Origin: Stutzerimonas nosocomialis
Lineage (GTDB): Bacteria; Pseudomonadota; Gammaproteobacteria; Pseudomonadales; Pseudomonadaceae
Direction: 5' to 3'
Assembly (NCBI RefSeq): GCF_005876855.1
Contig: NZ_QLAE01000019.1
Coordinates: forward strand, 26,279 to 90,278
Length of the DNA stretch: 64,000 bases
A program made the position numbers and the translations under genes. The notes below the pieces were generated by a model. That model saw only the letters and a program-made list of their open reading frames with translations. It had not been told where the DNA came from and ran no database searches. Shown here piece by piece: positions 40,643 through 52,814 of this stretch. Within the stretch, counting starts at the first letter, position 1. Each line of letters starts with the position of its first letter.

Positions 40643-42568
40643 TCAAGCGCCAGAGCCGGTGGCACGTGGCGTTGCGCTGTCGAGCGCGGCCAGTCGGGCA
40701 CGCACCGAGGCCTCGATGCCGGGGGCGTCGAGGCCGCACTCGGCGAGCATCTGGTTCGGCTTGGCATGCTCGACGTAGGTGTCCGGCAAACCCAGGTGCA
40801 GCAGCGGAACCACGATGCCCTGGGCGGCCAGGTATTCGCTGACCGCGCTGCCGGCACCGCCCATGATGCTGTTTTCCTCGAGGGTCACCAGCAGCTCGTG
40901 CTGCTCGGCCAGCGAACGCACCCGGTCTTCGTCCAACGGCTTGACGAAGCGCATATCGACGACCGTCGCATCGAGTTTCTCGGCCACTTCCATCGCCTGC
41001 GGCAGTTGCACGCCGAAGACCAGCAGCGCAGTCCGCTTGCCTTCGCGGCGAACCACCGACTTGCCGATTTCCAGTGGCTGCAGGCCCGGCTCGATCGCGG
41101 CGTTCGGTCCGTTGCCGCGCGGGTAGCGCACCGCTGCCGGGCCGGCGTAGTGGTAGCCGGTGGTGAGCATGCGGCGCATCTCGTTCTCGTCGCTGGGCGT
41201 CATCACCAGCATGCCCGGGATGCAGCGCAGGTAGGAGAGGTCGAAGCTGCCGGCGTGGGTCGGGCCGTCTTCGCCCACCAGGCCGGCGCGGTCGATGGCG
41301 AAGAGCACATCGAGGTGCTGCACCGCGACGTCGTGGATCAGCTGGTCGTAGGCGCGCTGGAGGAAGGTCGAGTAGATCGCCACCACCGGCTTGGCACCCT
41401 CGCAGGCCATGCCCGCGGCCAGGGTGACGGCGTGCTGCTCGGCGATCGCGACGTCGAAGTAGCGCTCCGGGAAGCGCTCGCTGAAGGCCACCAGGTCCGA
41501 GCCTTCCTTCATCGCCGGGGTGATGCCGGCAAGGCGCGGATCGGCTTCGGCCATGTCGCACAGCCACTGGCCGAAGACGTTGGAGTACTTCGGGCCGGTG
41601 ACGGGCTTGGGCGTGCTCGGGGCATCGACCGGGTCCAGCTTGCTGATCGCATGCCAGGTGATCGGGTCGACCTCGGCCGGCGCGAAGCCCTTGCCCTTCT
41701 TCGTCACCACGTGGAGGAACTGCGGACCCTTCAGGTCGCGCATGTTGCGCAGGGTGGCGATCAGGATCGGCAGGTCGTGGCCGTCGATGGGCCCGATGTA
41801 GTTCCAGCCCAGTTCCTCGAACAGGGTGCCCGGCACCAGCATGCCCTTGGCGTACTCCTCGGTGCGACGGGCGATTTCCCAGGCCCCGGGCAGCCGCGAA
41901 AGCACCTTCTTGCTGCCTTCGCGCATGCTGCTGTAGGTGCGGCTGGAGAGGATCTTGGCCAGGTAGTTGGACAGCCCGCCGACGTTGCGCGAGATCGACA
42001 TGTCGTTGTCGTTGAGCACCACCAGCATGTCGGCGCCGACTTCCGGCGCGTGATTGAGGGCCTCGAAGGCCATGCCGGCGGTCAGCGCGCCGTCACCGAT
42101 GACGGCGATCGCCTTGCGCGACTGACCCTGCAGGCGCGCCGCGATCGCCATGCCCAGGGCTGCGCTGATGGAGGTGCTCGAATGGCCGACGCCGAAGGTG
42201 TCGTACTCGCTTTCGCTGCGGCGCGGGAAGGCGGCCAGGCCATCCTTCTGGCGCAGGCTGGCCATGCGCTCGCGGCGTCCGGTGAGGATCTTGTGCGGAT
42301 AGGCCTGGTGGCCGACATCCCAGACCAGCCGGTCGTCGGGTGTATCGAAGACGTAGTGCAGGGCGATGGTCAGTTCGATGACGCCGAGCCCGGCACCGAA
42401 GTGCCCGCCGGTCTGGCCGACGCTGAACAGCAGCTCCTGGCGCAGCTCGTCGGCGAGGGTCTCGAGCTCCGTTTCGCCCAGCCGGCGCAGTTGCTCGGGT
42501 GTGGCCGCACGGTCAAGGACGGGCGTCGACGGGCGCACCCGAGGAATCTCATGAAACGTCTTGGGCAT
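40643..42568 (-). CDS. dxs: 1-deoxy-D-xylulose-5-phosphate synthase
   Basis: Dxs makes DXP from pyruvate and glyceraldehyde-3-phosphate, feeding isoprenoid, thiamine and pyridoxal synthesis. The thiamine-diphosphate site is [20 protein letters not shown] with [14 protein letters not shown]; the N-terminal catalytic His lies in [14 protein letters not shown] and [14 protein letters not shown]. The transketolase-type C-terminal half includes [17 protein letters not shown] and [16 protein letters not shown]. At 641 aa it is full length. It is the last gene behind xseB and ispA, with 131 bases between ispA and dxs. Confidence 0.97.
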   Translation of the reverse strand: MPKTFHEIPRVRPSTPVLDRAATPEQLRRLGETELETLADELRQELLFSVGQTGGHFGAGLGVIELTIALHYVFDTPDDRLVWDVGHQAYPHKILTGRRERMASLRQKDGLAAFPRRSESEYDTFGVGHSSTSISAALGMAIAARLQGQSRKAIAVIGDGALTAGMAFEALNHAPEVGADMLVVLNDNDMSISRNVGGLSNYLAKILSSRTYSSMREGSKKVLSRLPGAWEIARRTEEYAKGMLVPGTLFEELGWNYIGPIDGHDLPILIATLRNMRDLKGPQFLHVVTKKGKGFAPAEVDPITWHAISKLDPVDAPSTPKPVTGPKYSNVFGQWLCDMAEADPRLAGITPAMKEGSDLVAFSERFPERYFDVAIAEQHAVTLAAGMACEGAKPVVAIYSTFLQRAYDQLIHDVAVQHLDVLFAIDRAGLVGEDGPTHAGSFDLSYLRCIPGMLVMTPSDENEMRRMLTTGYHYAGPAAVRYPRGNGPNAAIEPGLQPLEIGKSVVRREGKRTALLVFGVQLPQAMEVAEKLDATVVDMRFVKPLDEDRVRSLAEQHELLVTLEENSIMGGAGSAVSEYLAAQGIVVPLLHLGLPDTYVEHAKPNQMLAECGLDAPGIEASVRARLAALDSATPRATGSGA

Positions 42569-42699
42569 CAGGCGAATCGTTTTATTTGGAAAAAGAGCGG
42601 CAGTTTAACCGATGGATTCCCCGATAAGAACGCCGCGCGACCTCAAGGTGCGGCGTGGACCGTGGGCTCTGGCAAAAGGCCGGTACCCGCGGCGCCGGT

Positions 42700-43587
42700 T
42701 CAGCTGCGTCGTTCGACGATGAAACGGGCCAGCTCGCGCAGCGGTTGGGCGGGGGCGCCCAGGGGTTCGATGGCCGCCAGCGCCTGGTCGCACAGCTCGG
42801 TGGCATAGGCCTTGGCGGGCGCGAGGCCGAGCAGTGCCGGGTAGGTGGGCTTGTCGCGGGCGATGTCCGCCCCCTGATGCTTGCCGAGGGTCAGGGTGTC
42901 GCTCTCGACATCCAGGATGTCGTCCTGCACCTGGAAGGCCAGCCCGATCGCCCGGGCGTAGAGGCCGAGCGCCGCCAGGACCTCGGGCGTGGCGTTGCCG
43001 CTCGACAGCGCGCCGAGATGGACGCTGGCTTCGATCAGCGCGCCGGTCTTGTGCCGGTGCATGGTCTCCAGTGCCTGGCGGTCGAGCTTGTGACCCACCG
43101 AGCCGAGGTCGATCGCCTGGCCGCCGACCATGCCGGCCGGCCCGGCGGCGCGTGCCAGGGCCACCAGCATCTCCAGGCGCAGGGCGGCGTCCGCGGGGTT
43201 GAAGTCCCTGGCGGCCAGCGCTTCGAAGGCCAGGCTCTGCAGCCCGTCGCCGGCGAGGATCGCGCAGGCTTCGTCGAAGGCCTTGTGGGTGGTCGGCTGG
43301 CCGCGGCGCAGGTCGTCGTCGTCCATCGCCGGCAGGTCGTCGTGCACCAGCGAATACGCATGAATCAGCTCGACGGCGCAGGCCGCGCCATCGGCCTGTG
43401 CCGGCTCGCCGCCGAGGGCTTCGCTGGCGGCGTAGACCAGCAGCGGCCGCACCCGCTTGCCGCCGTTCATCACGCTGTAGCGCATCGCCTCATAGAGCCG
43501 GGCGAGTTCGCTTCGCGGCGGTTGGAACAGGGCATCGAGGCAGCCGTCGACACGGGCCTGGCAGGCCTTCTGGTACTGGAGAATCAT
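42700..43587 (-). CDS. ispA: Farnesyl diphosphate synthase IspA
   Basis: IspA condenses IPP with DMAPP and GPP to make farnesyl diphosphate. Both aspartate-rich motifs are clear: [17 protein letters not shown] at about residues 82-98 (first, with the bacterial DDxxxxD spacing) and [14 protein letters not shown] (second). [15 protein letters not shown] lies between them. At 295 aa it is full length. Its start overlaps the xseB stop by 4 bases, and dxs follows, a common isoprenoid operon. Confidence 0.96.
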   Translation of the reverse strand: MILQYQKACQARVDGCLDALFQPPRSELARLYEAMRYSVMNGGKRVRPLLVYAASEALGGEPAQADGAACAVELIHAYSLVHDDLPAMDDDDLRRGQPTTHKAFDEACAILAGDGLQSLAFEALAARDFNPADAALRLEMLVALARAAGPAGMVGGQAIDLGSVGHKLDRQALETMHRHKTGALIEASVHLGALSSGNATPEVLAALGLYARAIGLAFQVQDDILDVESDTLTLGKHQGADIARDKPTYPALLGLAPAKAYATELCDQALAAIEPLGAPAQPLRELARFIVERRS

Positions 43588-43826
43588 GCGTCGGTATCCG
43601 TCTCGAAGGGCGCTTCCTGCAATTCGCCGTCGCGCTCGAGGAGGATTTGCACCTTCTGCTCGGCCTGGGTCAGCGCGGCCTGGCAGTCGCGGGTCAGGCG
43701 GATGCCCTGCTCGAAGCAGGTCAGCGAGTCTTCGAGCGAGAGCTCCCCGCTCTCGAGGCGCTCGACCAGCTGCTGCAGGTCGGCGATGGACTGTTCGAAA
43801 TCGAGCGCGGCTTTCTTGCGGGCCAT
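43584..43826 (-). CDS. xseB: Exonuclease VII small subunit
   Basis: XseB is the small subunit of exonuclease VII, which degrades single-stranded DNA from both ends with XseA (not in this window). The pattern is [40 protein letters not shown] and [12 protein letters not shown], a two-helix coiled protein. The start at 43826 ([10 protein letters not shown]) gives the usual 80 aa; the longer frame runs into intergenic DNA. It is the first gene of the xseB-ispA-dxs unit. Confidence 0.93.
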   Translation of the reverse strand: MARKKAALDFEQSIADLQQLVERLESGELSLEDSLTCFEQGIRLTRDCQAALTQAEQKVQILLERDGELQEAPFETDTDA

Positions 43827-43952
43827 GGGGGAAACCTGTGTGGGGCGGCTGAACCGGCGCGACACTAGCAGAGCTTGTCCACTACCGCCAACGCCGGGCT
43901 GTTGCAGGCTGCGACGAGCAGGACGTCCGAGTGCGCCGGCTGAAACGCGGGC

Positions 43953-43980
43953 AATAAAAAAGCCGGCTTGTGGCCGGCTT
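43953..43980 (-). terminator. Rho-independent terminator of ppa
   Basis: AAGCCGGC (43960-43967) and GCCGGCTT (43973-43980) form an 8-bp stem with a 5-base loop. On the minus strand this is followed by TTTTTATT. It begins 18 bases after the ppa stop codon. Confidence 0.85.
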
Positions 43981-43997
43981 CAGGGGGTGGCGCAGGC

Positions 43998-44525
43998 TTA
44001 CTTCTGGTAAGCCGCAACCGCCTTGGTGATTTCGGCGCGGGCGGCGTCGGCGTTGCCCCAGCCTTCTACCTTGACCCACTTGCCCTTCTCCAGATCCTTG
44101 TAGTTCTCGAAGAAGTGCTTGATCTGCTCGAGCAGCAGGGCCGGCAGGTCGGTGTATTCCTTGATGTCCACGTACAGCTGGCTGAGCTTGTCGTGGGGAA
44201 CGGCGATCAGCTTGGCGTCGCCGCCGGCTTCGTCGGTCATGTGCAGCACGCCGACGGGACGGGCGCGGATGACCGAGCCGGGCGCGACGGGGTAGGGGGT
44301 GACCACGAGCACGTCGAGCGGGTCGCCGTCGTCGGCCAGGGTGTTGGGGATGTAGCCGTAGTTGGCCGGGTAGAACATCGGAGTGGCCATGAAACGGTCG
44401 ACGAACAGGCAGTCGCTGTCCTTGTCGATTTCGTACTTGATCGGCGCGTGGTTGGCCGGGATCTCGATGGCGACGTAGATGTCGTTAGGCAGGTCCTTGC
44501 CGGCCGGGATCTTGCTGTAGCTCAT
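43998..44525 (-). CDS. ppa: Inorganic pyrophosphatase
   Basis: Ppa hydrolyses pyrophosphate and so drives nucleotide and polymer synthesis. The type I active site is complete: YKYEIDK-like [36 protein letters not shown] and [11 protein letters not shown], with the catalytic [25 protein letters not shown] lies behind it, here as [13 protein letters not shown]. At 175 aa it is full length. The gene stands alone with its own terminator. Confidence 0.97.
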   Translation of the reverse strand: MSYSKIPAGKDLPNDIYVAIEIPANHAPIKYEIDKDSDCLFVDRFMATPMFYPANYGYIPNTLADDGDPLDVLVVTPYPVAPGSVIRARPVGVLHMTDEAGGDAKLIAVPHDKLSQLYVDIKEYTDLPALLLEQIKHFFENYKDLEKGKWVKVEGWGNADAARAEITKAVAAYQK

Positions 44526-44669
44526 GGATGAAGGCTCCGTGGTCGGCCAGCGCTGGCCTGGTGGGGCGGAAAAAGTGGCCGCGATTATAGGCAGATTCCC
44601 GATGCGTTGCCACGACCGAGGGGGCTAGCCAATGGTCGTGGTTGCGGGTCGCCATTCGACGCGCACAAG

Positions 44670-45494
44670 TCAGGCGGGTTCCGTCGGCGGCACGGCATAG
44701 TCGGGATGACCGGCCTGCAAGTGGCGCAGGCGCGCCGCCGGGTCCTGCCGATAGAAGCGGTGCAGCTGCTCGTAGACGGCCGGAAAGGCCTCCAGCAGCA
44801 GGTCTGGCGCGCTGAAGAAATACTCGCTGGTGACGGCGAAGAACTCGGCGGGATCTTCCGCGGCATAGGGGTCGATCGGCGTCTGCGCGTCGGGGTCGGC
44901 GTCGAGCGTGGCGTTGAGCGCGTCATAGGCGCTCTGCATGGCCTGCGCCCAGTCCGCGATGCGCATGTCGGCATGCAGGGGCGGCAGGCCGTTGGCGTCG
45001 CCGTTGAGCATGTCGAGCTTGTGGGCCAGCTCGTGGATGATCAGGTTGTAGGCCTCCCAGCCGCCGCTCTCCTGCACCCCGGGCGCGGCGAGGATCACCG
45101 GCCCCTGCAGCCAGGCTTCGCCGCTGTGCTCGGCATCCCACTCGTGGACGACGCCCGCCGAGTCGCGGTGTTTCTGCGGGCTGCGGAAGTCGTCGGGGTA
45201 GATCACGATTTCATGGAAGCCCTGGTACCAGTTGAGGTCGGCCAGGTGCAGCAGCGGCAGCTGCGCCTGGGCGGCCAGGCGCAGGTGATCGGCGATGTCG
45301 AGTTCGACGCCGGGCAGGGCGGTCAGGCGTTTGGCATGCAGGAACAACAGGCTGCGCTCACGCAGGCGCTCGGTTTCGTCGGGGGTGAGGCCATCGAGAA
45401 TCGGCAGGCTGTCGAGCACGCTTTGCCAGAGCGCGGGTTCGACCGCCAGGCGAGCGAGGGTGCGCTTGCGGCGCCATTGACGAAATGACCACAT
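44670..45494 (-). CDS. mtfA: Zinc peptidase MtfA (Mlc-titration factor family)
   Basis: MtfA is a cytoplasmic zinc metallopeptidase that in E. coli binds the glucose repressor Mlc and so adjusts PTS genes. NLIIHELAHKLDMLNG at about residue 160 supplies HExxH, and EDPAEFFAVTSEYFF the third Glu ligand. The start at 45494 (MWSFRQWRRKR) matches the family; the track extension has none of its features. At 274 aa it has the usual length. What it regulates in a Pseudomonas background is not clear. Confidence 0.88.
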   Translation of the reverse strand: MWSFRQWRRKRTLARLAVEPALWQSVLDSLPILDGLTPDETERLRERSLLFLHAKRLTALPGVELDIADHLRLAAQAQLPLLHLADLNWYQGFHEIVIYPDDFRSPQKHRDSAGVVHEWDAEHSGEAWLQGPVILAAPGVQESGGWEAYNLIIHELAHKLDMLNGDANGLPPLHADMRIADWAQAMQSAYDALNATLDADPDAQTPIDPYAAEDPAEFFAVTSEYFFSAPDLLLEAFPAVYEQLHRFYRQDPAARLRHLQAGHPDYAVPPTEPA

Positions 45495-45582
45495 GGACGA
45501 GTTTCCAGCCGGGAAGGCGACCACCTTAAGCGGGCCGCCGGAGAGCGGCAAGCCGAAGCCGAAGCGTTGATGACGGGCCGCT

Positions 45583-46389
45583 CTAGCCCAGCAGGAAATT
45601 GCCGTGCTTCGGTGCGTCGTCGTCGACGCTGAGCATCTGGGCGTCGTCCTTGAGCTTCACGCCCGACAGCTGCCGCCGGCAGGCCTCGCGCATCAGGTAG
45701 AGGAGGCGGTGAGCGGCCAGGTTGTAGCTCAGCCCTTCGAGGCGGATGTTGGAGATGCAGTTGCGGTCGGCGTCGGTGCGCCCCACTTTCGGCGCATAGG
45801 TGAAGTACAGGCCCAGGCTGTCCGGCGAACTGAGGCCGGGGCGTTCGCCCAGGAGCATGACCGTCATCTTCGCGCCGAGCCGCTCGCCGATTTCGTCGCC
45901 CAGCGCCACGCGGCCCTGCTGCACCAGGCAGATCGGTGCCAGGCGCCAGCCATCGGCCGCGGCCTGCTCGGTGAAACGGGTGAGCAGGGCCAGGGCGTGG
46001 CGCTCGACGGCGAGGGCGGACAGGCCGTCGGCGATCACCACGGCCAGGTCATGACCGTCGGGGTGTGCCGTGGCATGGCGGTCCAGCGTGGCGGCCGAGG
46101 CTTCGTCCAGCCGCCGGCCGAGATCGGGTCGTTGCAGGTAGGTGTTGCGGTCCGCGGCGGCGCTGTGCAGCTGCAGGCAGTCGAAGCCGGCCTGCGCGAG
46201 GCGCTCGGCAAGCGCCTCGGTGTCCAGCGCCAGGTGCACCGCGTCGCGCGCCTGGGCGTGGGCGAACTGGAAGTCCAGCTGGGCGTCGGTGGGCAGGCTG
46301 GCGCCGGCGCGTCCCAGGGCGATGCGGGCCGGGGTGAGCTGGCGCAGGTGGTTCCAGGGGTTGGCGACGGTGGTGGGTCTGTCGGGCAT
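45583..46389 (-). CDS. eutC: Ethanolamine ammonia-lyase small subunit EutC
   Basis: EutC is the light chain of the adenosylcobalamin-dependent ammonia-lyase that splits ethanolamine to acetaldehyde and ammonia. Features are [58 protein letters not shown] and [20 protein letters not shown], a B12-binding face. [11 protein letters not shown] lies near the end. At 268 aa it is full length. It follows eutB by 89 bases. No microcompartment genes are present, as in other pseudomonads. Confidence 0.95.
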   Translation of the reverse strand: MPDRPTTVANPWNHLRQLTPARIALGRAGASLPTDAQLDFQFAHAQARDAVHLALDTEALAERLAQAGFDCLQLHSAAADRNTYLQRPDLGRRLDEASAATLDRHATAHPDGHDLAVVIADGLSALAVERHALALLTRFTEQAAADGWRLAPICLVQQGRVALGDEIGERLGAKMTVMLLGERPGLSSPDSLGLYFTYAPKVGRTDADRNCISNIRLEGLSYNLAAHRLLYLMREACRRQLSGVKLKDDAQMLSVDDDAPKHGNFLLG

Positions 46390-46478
46390 GCTGGCCTCGG
46401 GTCGCTTGGGTTGGCGAGCTTGCTAGGCGCAAGCGATGGAATGGGGCGCAGCCGGCCGGCTGGATGGCCCGGGGCCGT

Positions 46479-47873
46479 TCATGCCATGCGCTCCAGTGCC
46501 TGGCGGAACGCGGTCGGCAACTGCTCTCCCAGGTGGAGGCGGCCGCCGTCCTGGCGCAGGATTTCCATCTTCGCCAGCCACGCCTCGAATTCCGGCGCGG
46601 GCCTGAGCCCCAGGCTCTGGCGCAGGTAGAGCGCGTCGTGGAACGAGGTGGTCTGGTAGTTGAGCATCACGTCGTCCGAGCCGGGAATGCCCATGATGAA
46701 GTTGATGCCGGCGGTTCCGAGCAGGGTCAGCAGCATGTCCATGTCGTCCTGGTCGGCTTCGGCATGGTTGGTGTAGCAGATGTCGCAGCCCATGGGGACG
46801 CCGAGCAGCTTGGCGCAGAAGTGGTCTTCGAGCCCGGCGCGGATGATCTGCTTGCCGTTGTAGAGGTATTCCGGGCCGATGAAGCCGACCACGGTGTTCA
46901 CCAGCAGCGGTTTGAAGCGACGCGCCACGGCGTAGGCGCGGGCCTCGCAGGTCTGCTGGTCGACGCCGTGGTGGGCGTTGGCCGACAGCGCGCTGCCCTG
47001 GCCCGTCTCGAAGTACATCAGGTTGTCGCCGACGGTGCCGCGCTTCTGCGACAGGCCCGCCTCGTAGCCTTCCTGAAGCACGGCGAGGTCGATGCCGAAG
47101 CTGGCGTTGGCCGCCTCGGTGCCGGCGATGGACTGGAACACCAGGTCCAGCGGCGCGCCTCGCTCGATGGCCTCGATCGAGGTGGTGACGTGGGTCAGGA
47201 TGCATCCCTGGGTTGGGATCTCGTAGCGCTGGATGATGGCGTCGAGCATCTTCAGCAGTTCGCAGATCCCGCTGGTGCTGTCGGTGGCCGGGTTGATGCC
47301 GATCACCGCGTCGCCGTTGCCGTAGAGCAGCCCGTCGACGATGCTGGCGGCGATGCCCGCGCCGTCGTCGGTGGGGTGGTTGGGCTGCAGGCGGGTGGAC
47401 ATGCGTCCGCGCAGGCCGATGGTGTTGCGAAAGCGGCTGACCACCCGAACCTTCTGCGCCACCAGGATCAGGTCCTGCACCCGCATGATCTTCGACACCG
47501 CGGCGACCATCTCGGGCGTGAGCCCGGGGGCCAGGGCCCTGAGCGAGGCTTCGTCGGCCTCGTCGCCCAGCAGCCAGTTGCGAAAATCGCCCACGGTCAG
47601 GTGGCTGACCGGGGCGAAGGCCGCGGCGTCGTGGCTGTCGATGATCAGGCGGGTGACCTCGTCCTTTTCGTAGGGGACCAGAGCCTCGTTGAGGAAGCGC
47701 TTGAGCGGCAGCTGCGCCAGGCACATCTGCGCGGCGACCCGCTCGGCGTCGCTGCCGGCCGCGATTTCGGCGAGGTAGTCGCCCGAGCGCGCCGGGCTGG
47801 CCTTGGCCAGCACCTCCCGCAGGCTGTCGAAGCGCCAGGTGATGCCGCCTACGCTGTGGGTAAGACCCGCCAT
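46479..47873 (-). CDS. eutB: Ethanolamine ammonia-lyase large subunit EutB
   Basis: EutB is the catalytic TIM-barrel chain of ethanolamine ammonia-lyase. Family parts include KVRVVSRFRNTIGLRGRMST, RLQPNHPTDDGAGIAASIVD, GNGDAVIGINPATDSTSGIC, FETGQGSALSANAHHGVDQQ and MGCDICYTNHAEADQDDMD. At 464 aa it is full length. ATG at 47873 is the start; the frame upstream is inside the permease gene. It lies 11 bases behind the eat permease gene. The B12 cofactor it needs fits with btuB and btuF nearby. Confidence 0.96.
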   Translation of the reverse strand: MAGLTHSVGGITWRFDSLREVLAKASPARSGDYLAEIAAGSDAERVAAQMCLAQLPLKRFLNEALVPYEKDEVTRLIIDSHDAAAFAPVSHLTVGDFRNWLLGDEADEASLRALAPGLTPEMVAAVSKIMRVQDLILVAQKVRVVSRFRNTIGLRGRMSTRLQPNHPTDDGAGIAASIVDGLLYGNGDAVIGINPATDSTSGICELLKMLDAIIQRYEIPTQGCILTHVTTSIEAIERGAPLDLVFQSIAGTEAANASFGIDLAVLQEGYEAGLSQKRGTVGDNLMYFETGQGSALSANAHHGVDQQTCEARAYAVARRFKPLLVNTVVGFIGPEYLYNGKQIIRAGLEDHFCAKLLGVPMGCDICYTNHAEADQDDMDMLLTLLGTAGINFIMGIPGSDDVMLNYQTTSFHDALYLRQSLGLRPAPEFEAWLAKMEILRQDGGRLHLGEQLPTAFRQALERMA

Positions 47874-47884
47874 TGCCGTCTCCG

Positions 47885-49333
47885 TCAGTTGAGCGATGCC
47901 TCGGCCTTCTCGATGGCCGCGAACTCCTCCTCGGGCGTGCCCGCGACGAGGTGGTGGCGGCTGTAGAAGGCGAAGTAGGCGATGAAGATGCCATAGATGA
48001 TCGCCGCGCCGACGATCACCCGCGGATCGACCAGAAAGCCCGCGATGACCGCGATGCAGGCCAGCACCAGGGCGACGCTCGAGGTCAGGATGCCGCCGGG
48101 CGTCTTGTAGGGGCGATGCATGTCGGGCCGACGCAGGCGCAGGACGATGTGCGAGGCCATCATCAGCACGTAGGAGATGGTCGCGCCGAACACCGCCACC
48201 AGGATCAGCAGGTCGCCCTGCCCGGTCAGCGAGAGCAGGAAGCCGATCACGCCCGGAATGATGAGCGCCATCACCGGCGCCTTGTTCTTGTTGGTCAGCG
48301 AGAGCCTGCGCGGCAGGTAGCCGGCTCGCGACAGCGCGAAGATCTGCCGCGAATAGGCGTAGATGATCGAGAAGAAGCTGGCGATCAGGCCGGCCAGACC
48401 GACCAGGTTGACGAAGCCGCTCATCCAGGTCGAGGAGCCGTAGGCGGTGGTCAGCGCCTCGACCAGCGGGTTGCCGGACGCGACCAGGGTGCTGGAGCCC
48501 GCGCCACCCGGCCCGACCAGCAGGATCAGGCCGGCGAAGGCGACCAGGATCAGCATCGCGCCGATCAGCCCGCGCGGCATGTCGCGCTGCGGGTTCTTGG
48601 TTTCCTCGGCGGCCAGCGGCACGCCTTCGACGGCGAGGAAGAACCAGATGGCGTAGGGGATCGCCGCCCAGATGCCGACGTAGCCGAATGGCAGGAAGGC
48701 GCTGGCGCCGGCCGCCGTGGTGGGGGCGATGTCCAGCAGCTTGTCGACGGAGAAGTGCGGCACCATCGCCACGATGAACACGGCCAGCGCCAGCGCGGCG
48801 ACGGCAGTGATGACGAACATCAGCTTGAGCGCCTCGCCGACACCGAAAATGTGGATGCCGATGAAGACAATGTAGAAGGCCAGGTAGATCGCCCAGCCGC
48901 CGATGCCGAACAGCGACTCGCAATAGGCGCCGATGAACACGGCGATGGCGGCCGGGGCGATGGCGTATTCGATGAGGATCGCCGTGCCGGTGAGGAATCC
49001 GCCCAGCGGGCCGAACGCACTGCGGGCGAAGCCGTAGCCGCCCCCGGCGGTGGGAATCATCGAGGAGAGTTCGGCCAGCGAGAAGCACATGCACAGGTAC
49101 ATGGTCGCCATCAGCAGCGTGGCGATGAACAGCCCGCCCCAGCCGCCCTGGGCCAGGCCGAAGTTCCAGCCGGCGTAGTCGCCGGAAATCACATAGGCGA
49201 CGCCGAGGCCGACCAGCAGCACCCAGCCGGCGGCCCCCTTTTTCAGTTCACGCTGCTGGAAGTACTGGCTGCCTACCGCTTCGAAATCGATGGCAGCGCC
49301 GGGGGATGTCGAACTGCCGTGTTCAATAGCCAT
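47885..49333 (-). CDS. eat: Ethanolamine permease Eat
   Basis: Eat is an APC-family amino acid/amine transporter with 12 membrane segments (for example YISVGVAY-like LLVGLGVAYVISGDYAGWNF, LFIATLLMATMYLCMCFSLA, IWAAIPYAIWFFLAVEGVPL). The PTAGGGYGFARSAFGPLGGF loop is the conserved APC substrate site. At 482 aa it matches the ethanolamine permease family. It brings ethanolamine into the cell for EutBC, encoded directly behind it. A sigma-54-type promoter lies 44 bases upstream. Confidence 0.93.
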   Translation of the reverse strand: MAIEHGSSTSPGAAIDFEAVGSQYFQQRELKKGAAGWVLLVGLGVAYVISGDYAGWNFGLAQGGWGGLFIATLLMATMYLCMCFSLAELSSMIPTAGGGYGFARSAFGPLGGFLTGTAILIEYAIAPAAIAVFIGAYCESLFGIGGWAIYLAFYIVFIGIHIFGVGEALKLMFVITAVAALALAVFIVAMVPHFSVDKLLDIAPTTAAGASAFLPFGYVGIWAAIPYAIWFFLAVEGVPLAAEETKNPQRDMPRGLIGAMLILVAFAGLILLVGPGGAGSSTLVASGNPLVEALTTAYGSSTWMSGFVNLVGLAGLIASFFSIIYAYSRQIFALSRAGYLPRRLSLTNKNKAPVMALIIPGVIGFLLSLTGQGDLLILVAVFGATISYVLMMASHIVLRLRRPDMHRPYKTPGGILTSSVALVLACIAVIAGFLVDPRVIVGAAIIYGIFIAYFAFYSRHHLVAGTPEEEFAAIEKAEASLN

Positions 49334-49376
49334 GCGGGGATCCTCTGGAGAAGGTTGGGCTTACGACGGTTCTGCT

Positions 49377-49392
49377 AGCAAGCGGTGTGCCC
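49377..49392 (-). promoter_or_regulatory. Sigma-54-type promoter of eat-eutBC
   Basis: Read on the minus strand, GGGCACACCGCTTGCT has the invariant GG and GC separated by ten bases, and matches TGGCACGN4TTGCW closely. It lies 44-59 bases before the eat start. In P. aeruginosa this operon needs RpoN and the enhancer-binding protein EatR. Confidence 0.65.
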
Positions 49393-49560
49393 TGGGCTGG
49401 ACGGGCCGATTCGCACCGGCCGGCGCGGGGTGGAATGCGTGGTGCTGCACGGTTTTGGGGCGTTGACGGGCGCAGGCGAGGCGCACCTGGTGCGCCAGTC
49501 CGATGGTCGATTGCGCAGACACAGGCGGGCGCCCCTGCGGGCACCCGCCTCGCCGTGGCT

Positions 49561-51081
<1,521 letters not shown>

Positions 51082-51273
51082 GGGAAGTCTCCTGATCTTG
51101 TAATTGTGAGGACTGCTGTGCATCAAGCGTAGATCACCGGCCGGCGAGCGGCGAACGAAGTGATGCACGGATCGCCGCCGGGCCCTGTGTTAATCTGCGG
51201 CCCATTCCTGGCTGCCTTCGGCGGCCTCAGCCGCGCCTCTGGAGCGCGCCTCACTCCTGTGCAGAGAGACGAC

Positions 51274-52623
51274 ATGCATATCCATATTCTCGGCATCTGC
51301 GGCACCTTCATGGGGTCGCTTGCGGTGCTGGCCAAGGAGCTTGGCCACCGGGTCACCGGTTCGGATGCCAACGTCTATCCCCCGATGAGCACCCAGCTCC
51401 AGGCCCAGGGCATCGAGCTGATGCAGGGCTACGAGCCGGCTCACCTGGAGCCCGCGCCCGACCTGGTGGTCGTCGGCAACGCCATGACCCGCGGTAACCC
51501 GGCCGTCGAATACGTGCTGAACAAGGGGCTGCCCTACGTGTCCGGCCCGCAGTGGCTGGCCGACCATGTGCTGCAAGGGCGCTGGGTCCTCGCGGCGGCC
51601 GGGACCCACGGCAAGACCACCACCAGCAGCATGCTGGCCTGGGTGCTGGAACACGCCGGCATGAGCCCGGGCTTCCTCATCGGCGGGGTGCCGCAGAACT
51701 TCGGCATCTCGGCGCGCCTGGGCGGCACGCCGTTCTTCGTGGTCGAGGCGGACGAATACGACAGCGCCTTCTTCGACAAGCGCAGCAAATTCGTCCACTA
51801 CCGCCCGCGCACGGCGATCCTGAACAATCTCGAGTTCGACCATGCCGATATCTTCCCGGATCTCGCGGCGATCGAGCGGCAATTCCATCATCTGGTGCGC
51901 ACCATCCCGAGCGAGGGGCTGGTCATCCACCCGCAAGCGGAAGAAGCGCTCAAGCGGGTGATCGGCATGGGCTGCTGGACGCCGGTGCAGACCACCGGTG
52001 ACGGCGGGCAGTGGCGGGCCCATCTGCTCAGCGCCGACGGCTCGCGCTTCGAGGTGATCTTCGACGGCGCCGTGCAGGGTGTGGTGGACTGGGAGCTGAC
52101 CGGGCTGCACAACGTCAGCAATGCCCTGGCGACCCTGGCGGCGGCACGCCACGTCGGCGTCTTGCCCCGGCAGGGCGCCGAGGCGCTGAGCGCATTCAAG
52201 AGCGTCAAGCGGCGCATGGAGAAGGTCGCCGAGATCAGGGGCATCACGCTCTACGACGATTTCGCCCATCACCCGACCGCCATCGCCACGACCCTCGATG
52301 GCCTGCGCAAGCGTGTCGGCGACGCGCCGATCATCGCGGTGGTCGAGCCGCGCTCCAACTCCATGAAGCTGGGCGCGCACCGCGAAGGCCTGGCCGAATC
52401 GGTGGCGCTGGCCGATCAGGCCATCTGGTACGCGCCGCCGAACCTCGGCTGGGACCTGGCCGCGACCGTGGCCGGCTCGCCCGTGGAGACGACCGTATGC
52501 GATTCGCTCGAAGCGATCATCGCCAAGGTCAAGGCCGATGCGAAGCCGGGTACCCAGGTGGTGATCATGAGCAACGGCGGCTTCGGCGGCTTGCACGTCA
52601 AGCTCGCCGCCGCCCTGGCGTAG
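51274..52623 (+). CDS. mpl: Murein tripeptide ligase Mpl
   Basis: Mpl (UDP-N-acetylmuramate:L-Ala-gamma-D-Glu-meso-DAP ligase) recycles the cell-wall tripeptide in the cytoplasm. It is a Mur ligase: N-terminal [19 protein letters not shown]-loop [50 protein letters not shown] with the catalytic Glu and His area, then [17 protein letters not shown] and [15 protein letters not shown] in the C-terminal domain. At 449 aa it is full length. It is divergent from exaC, and a repeat unit begins at its stop codon. Confidence 0.96.
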   Translation: MHIHILGICGTFMGSLAVLAKELGHRVTGSDANVYPPMSTQLQAQGIELMQGYEPAHLEPAPDLVVVGNAMTRGNPAVEYVLNKGLPYVSGPQWLADHVLQGRWVLAAAGTHGKTTTSSMLAWVLEHAGMSPGFLIGGVPQNFGISARLGGTPFFVVEADEYDSAFFDKRSKFVHYRPRTAILNNLEFDHADIFPDLAAIERQFHHLVRTIPSEGLVIHPQAEEALKRVIGMGCWTPVQTTGDGGQWRAHLLSADGSRFEVIFDGAVQGVVDWELTGLHNVSNALATLAAARHVGVLPRQGAEALSAFKSVKRRMEKVAEIRGITLYDDFAHHPTAIATTLDGLRKRVGDAPIIAVVEPRSNSMKLGAHREGLAESVALADQAIWYAPPNLGWDLAATVAGSPVETTVCDSLEAIIAKVKADAKPGTQVVIMSNGGFGGLHVKLAAALA

Positions 52624-52693
52624 GGTGGAAAACGCCGAAGGCTTTTCCACGCGTGAACATGCCGGTGGAAACGCTTCGCGGTTTCCACCCTAC
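52621..52693. repeat. Imperfect inverted-repeat element after mpl
   Basis: TAGGGTGGAAAACGCCGAAG at 52621-52640 and its near reverse complement ending GGTTTCCACCCTA at 52693 bracket inner copies CTTTTCCAC and GTGGAAACGC. It resembles intergenic repeats I know from Pseudomonas stutzeri-group genomes. A shorter related unit, CGCCGAAGGCTTTCCCACG, follows at 52722-52740. It starts at the mpl stop codon and may act as a terminator or mobile palindromic unit. Confidence 0.6.
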
Positions 52694-52814
52694 GGAAGCA
52701 GGGCGGTCGTGTGGCGGGAATCGCCGAAGGCTTTCCCACGTATTTTCAGACAGACGCGGGTGCCTCCCGCATGAACGAATGGGCGTGGCTGCGCTCGCCC
52801 GACGGAGCAGATCG

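Noticed and set aside
49523-49550. GC-rich hairpin after exaC
   Set aside because: The stem has a mismatch and no T-run follows on the minus strand, so it is not called a terminator.
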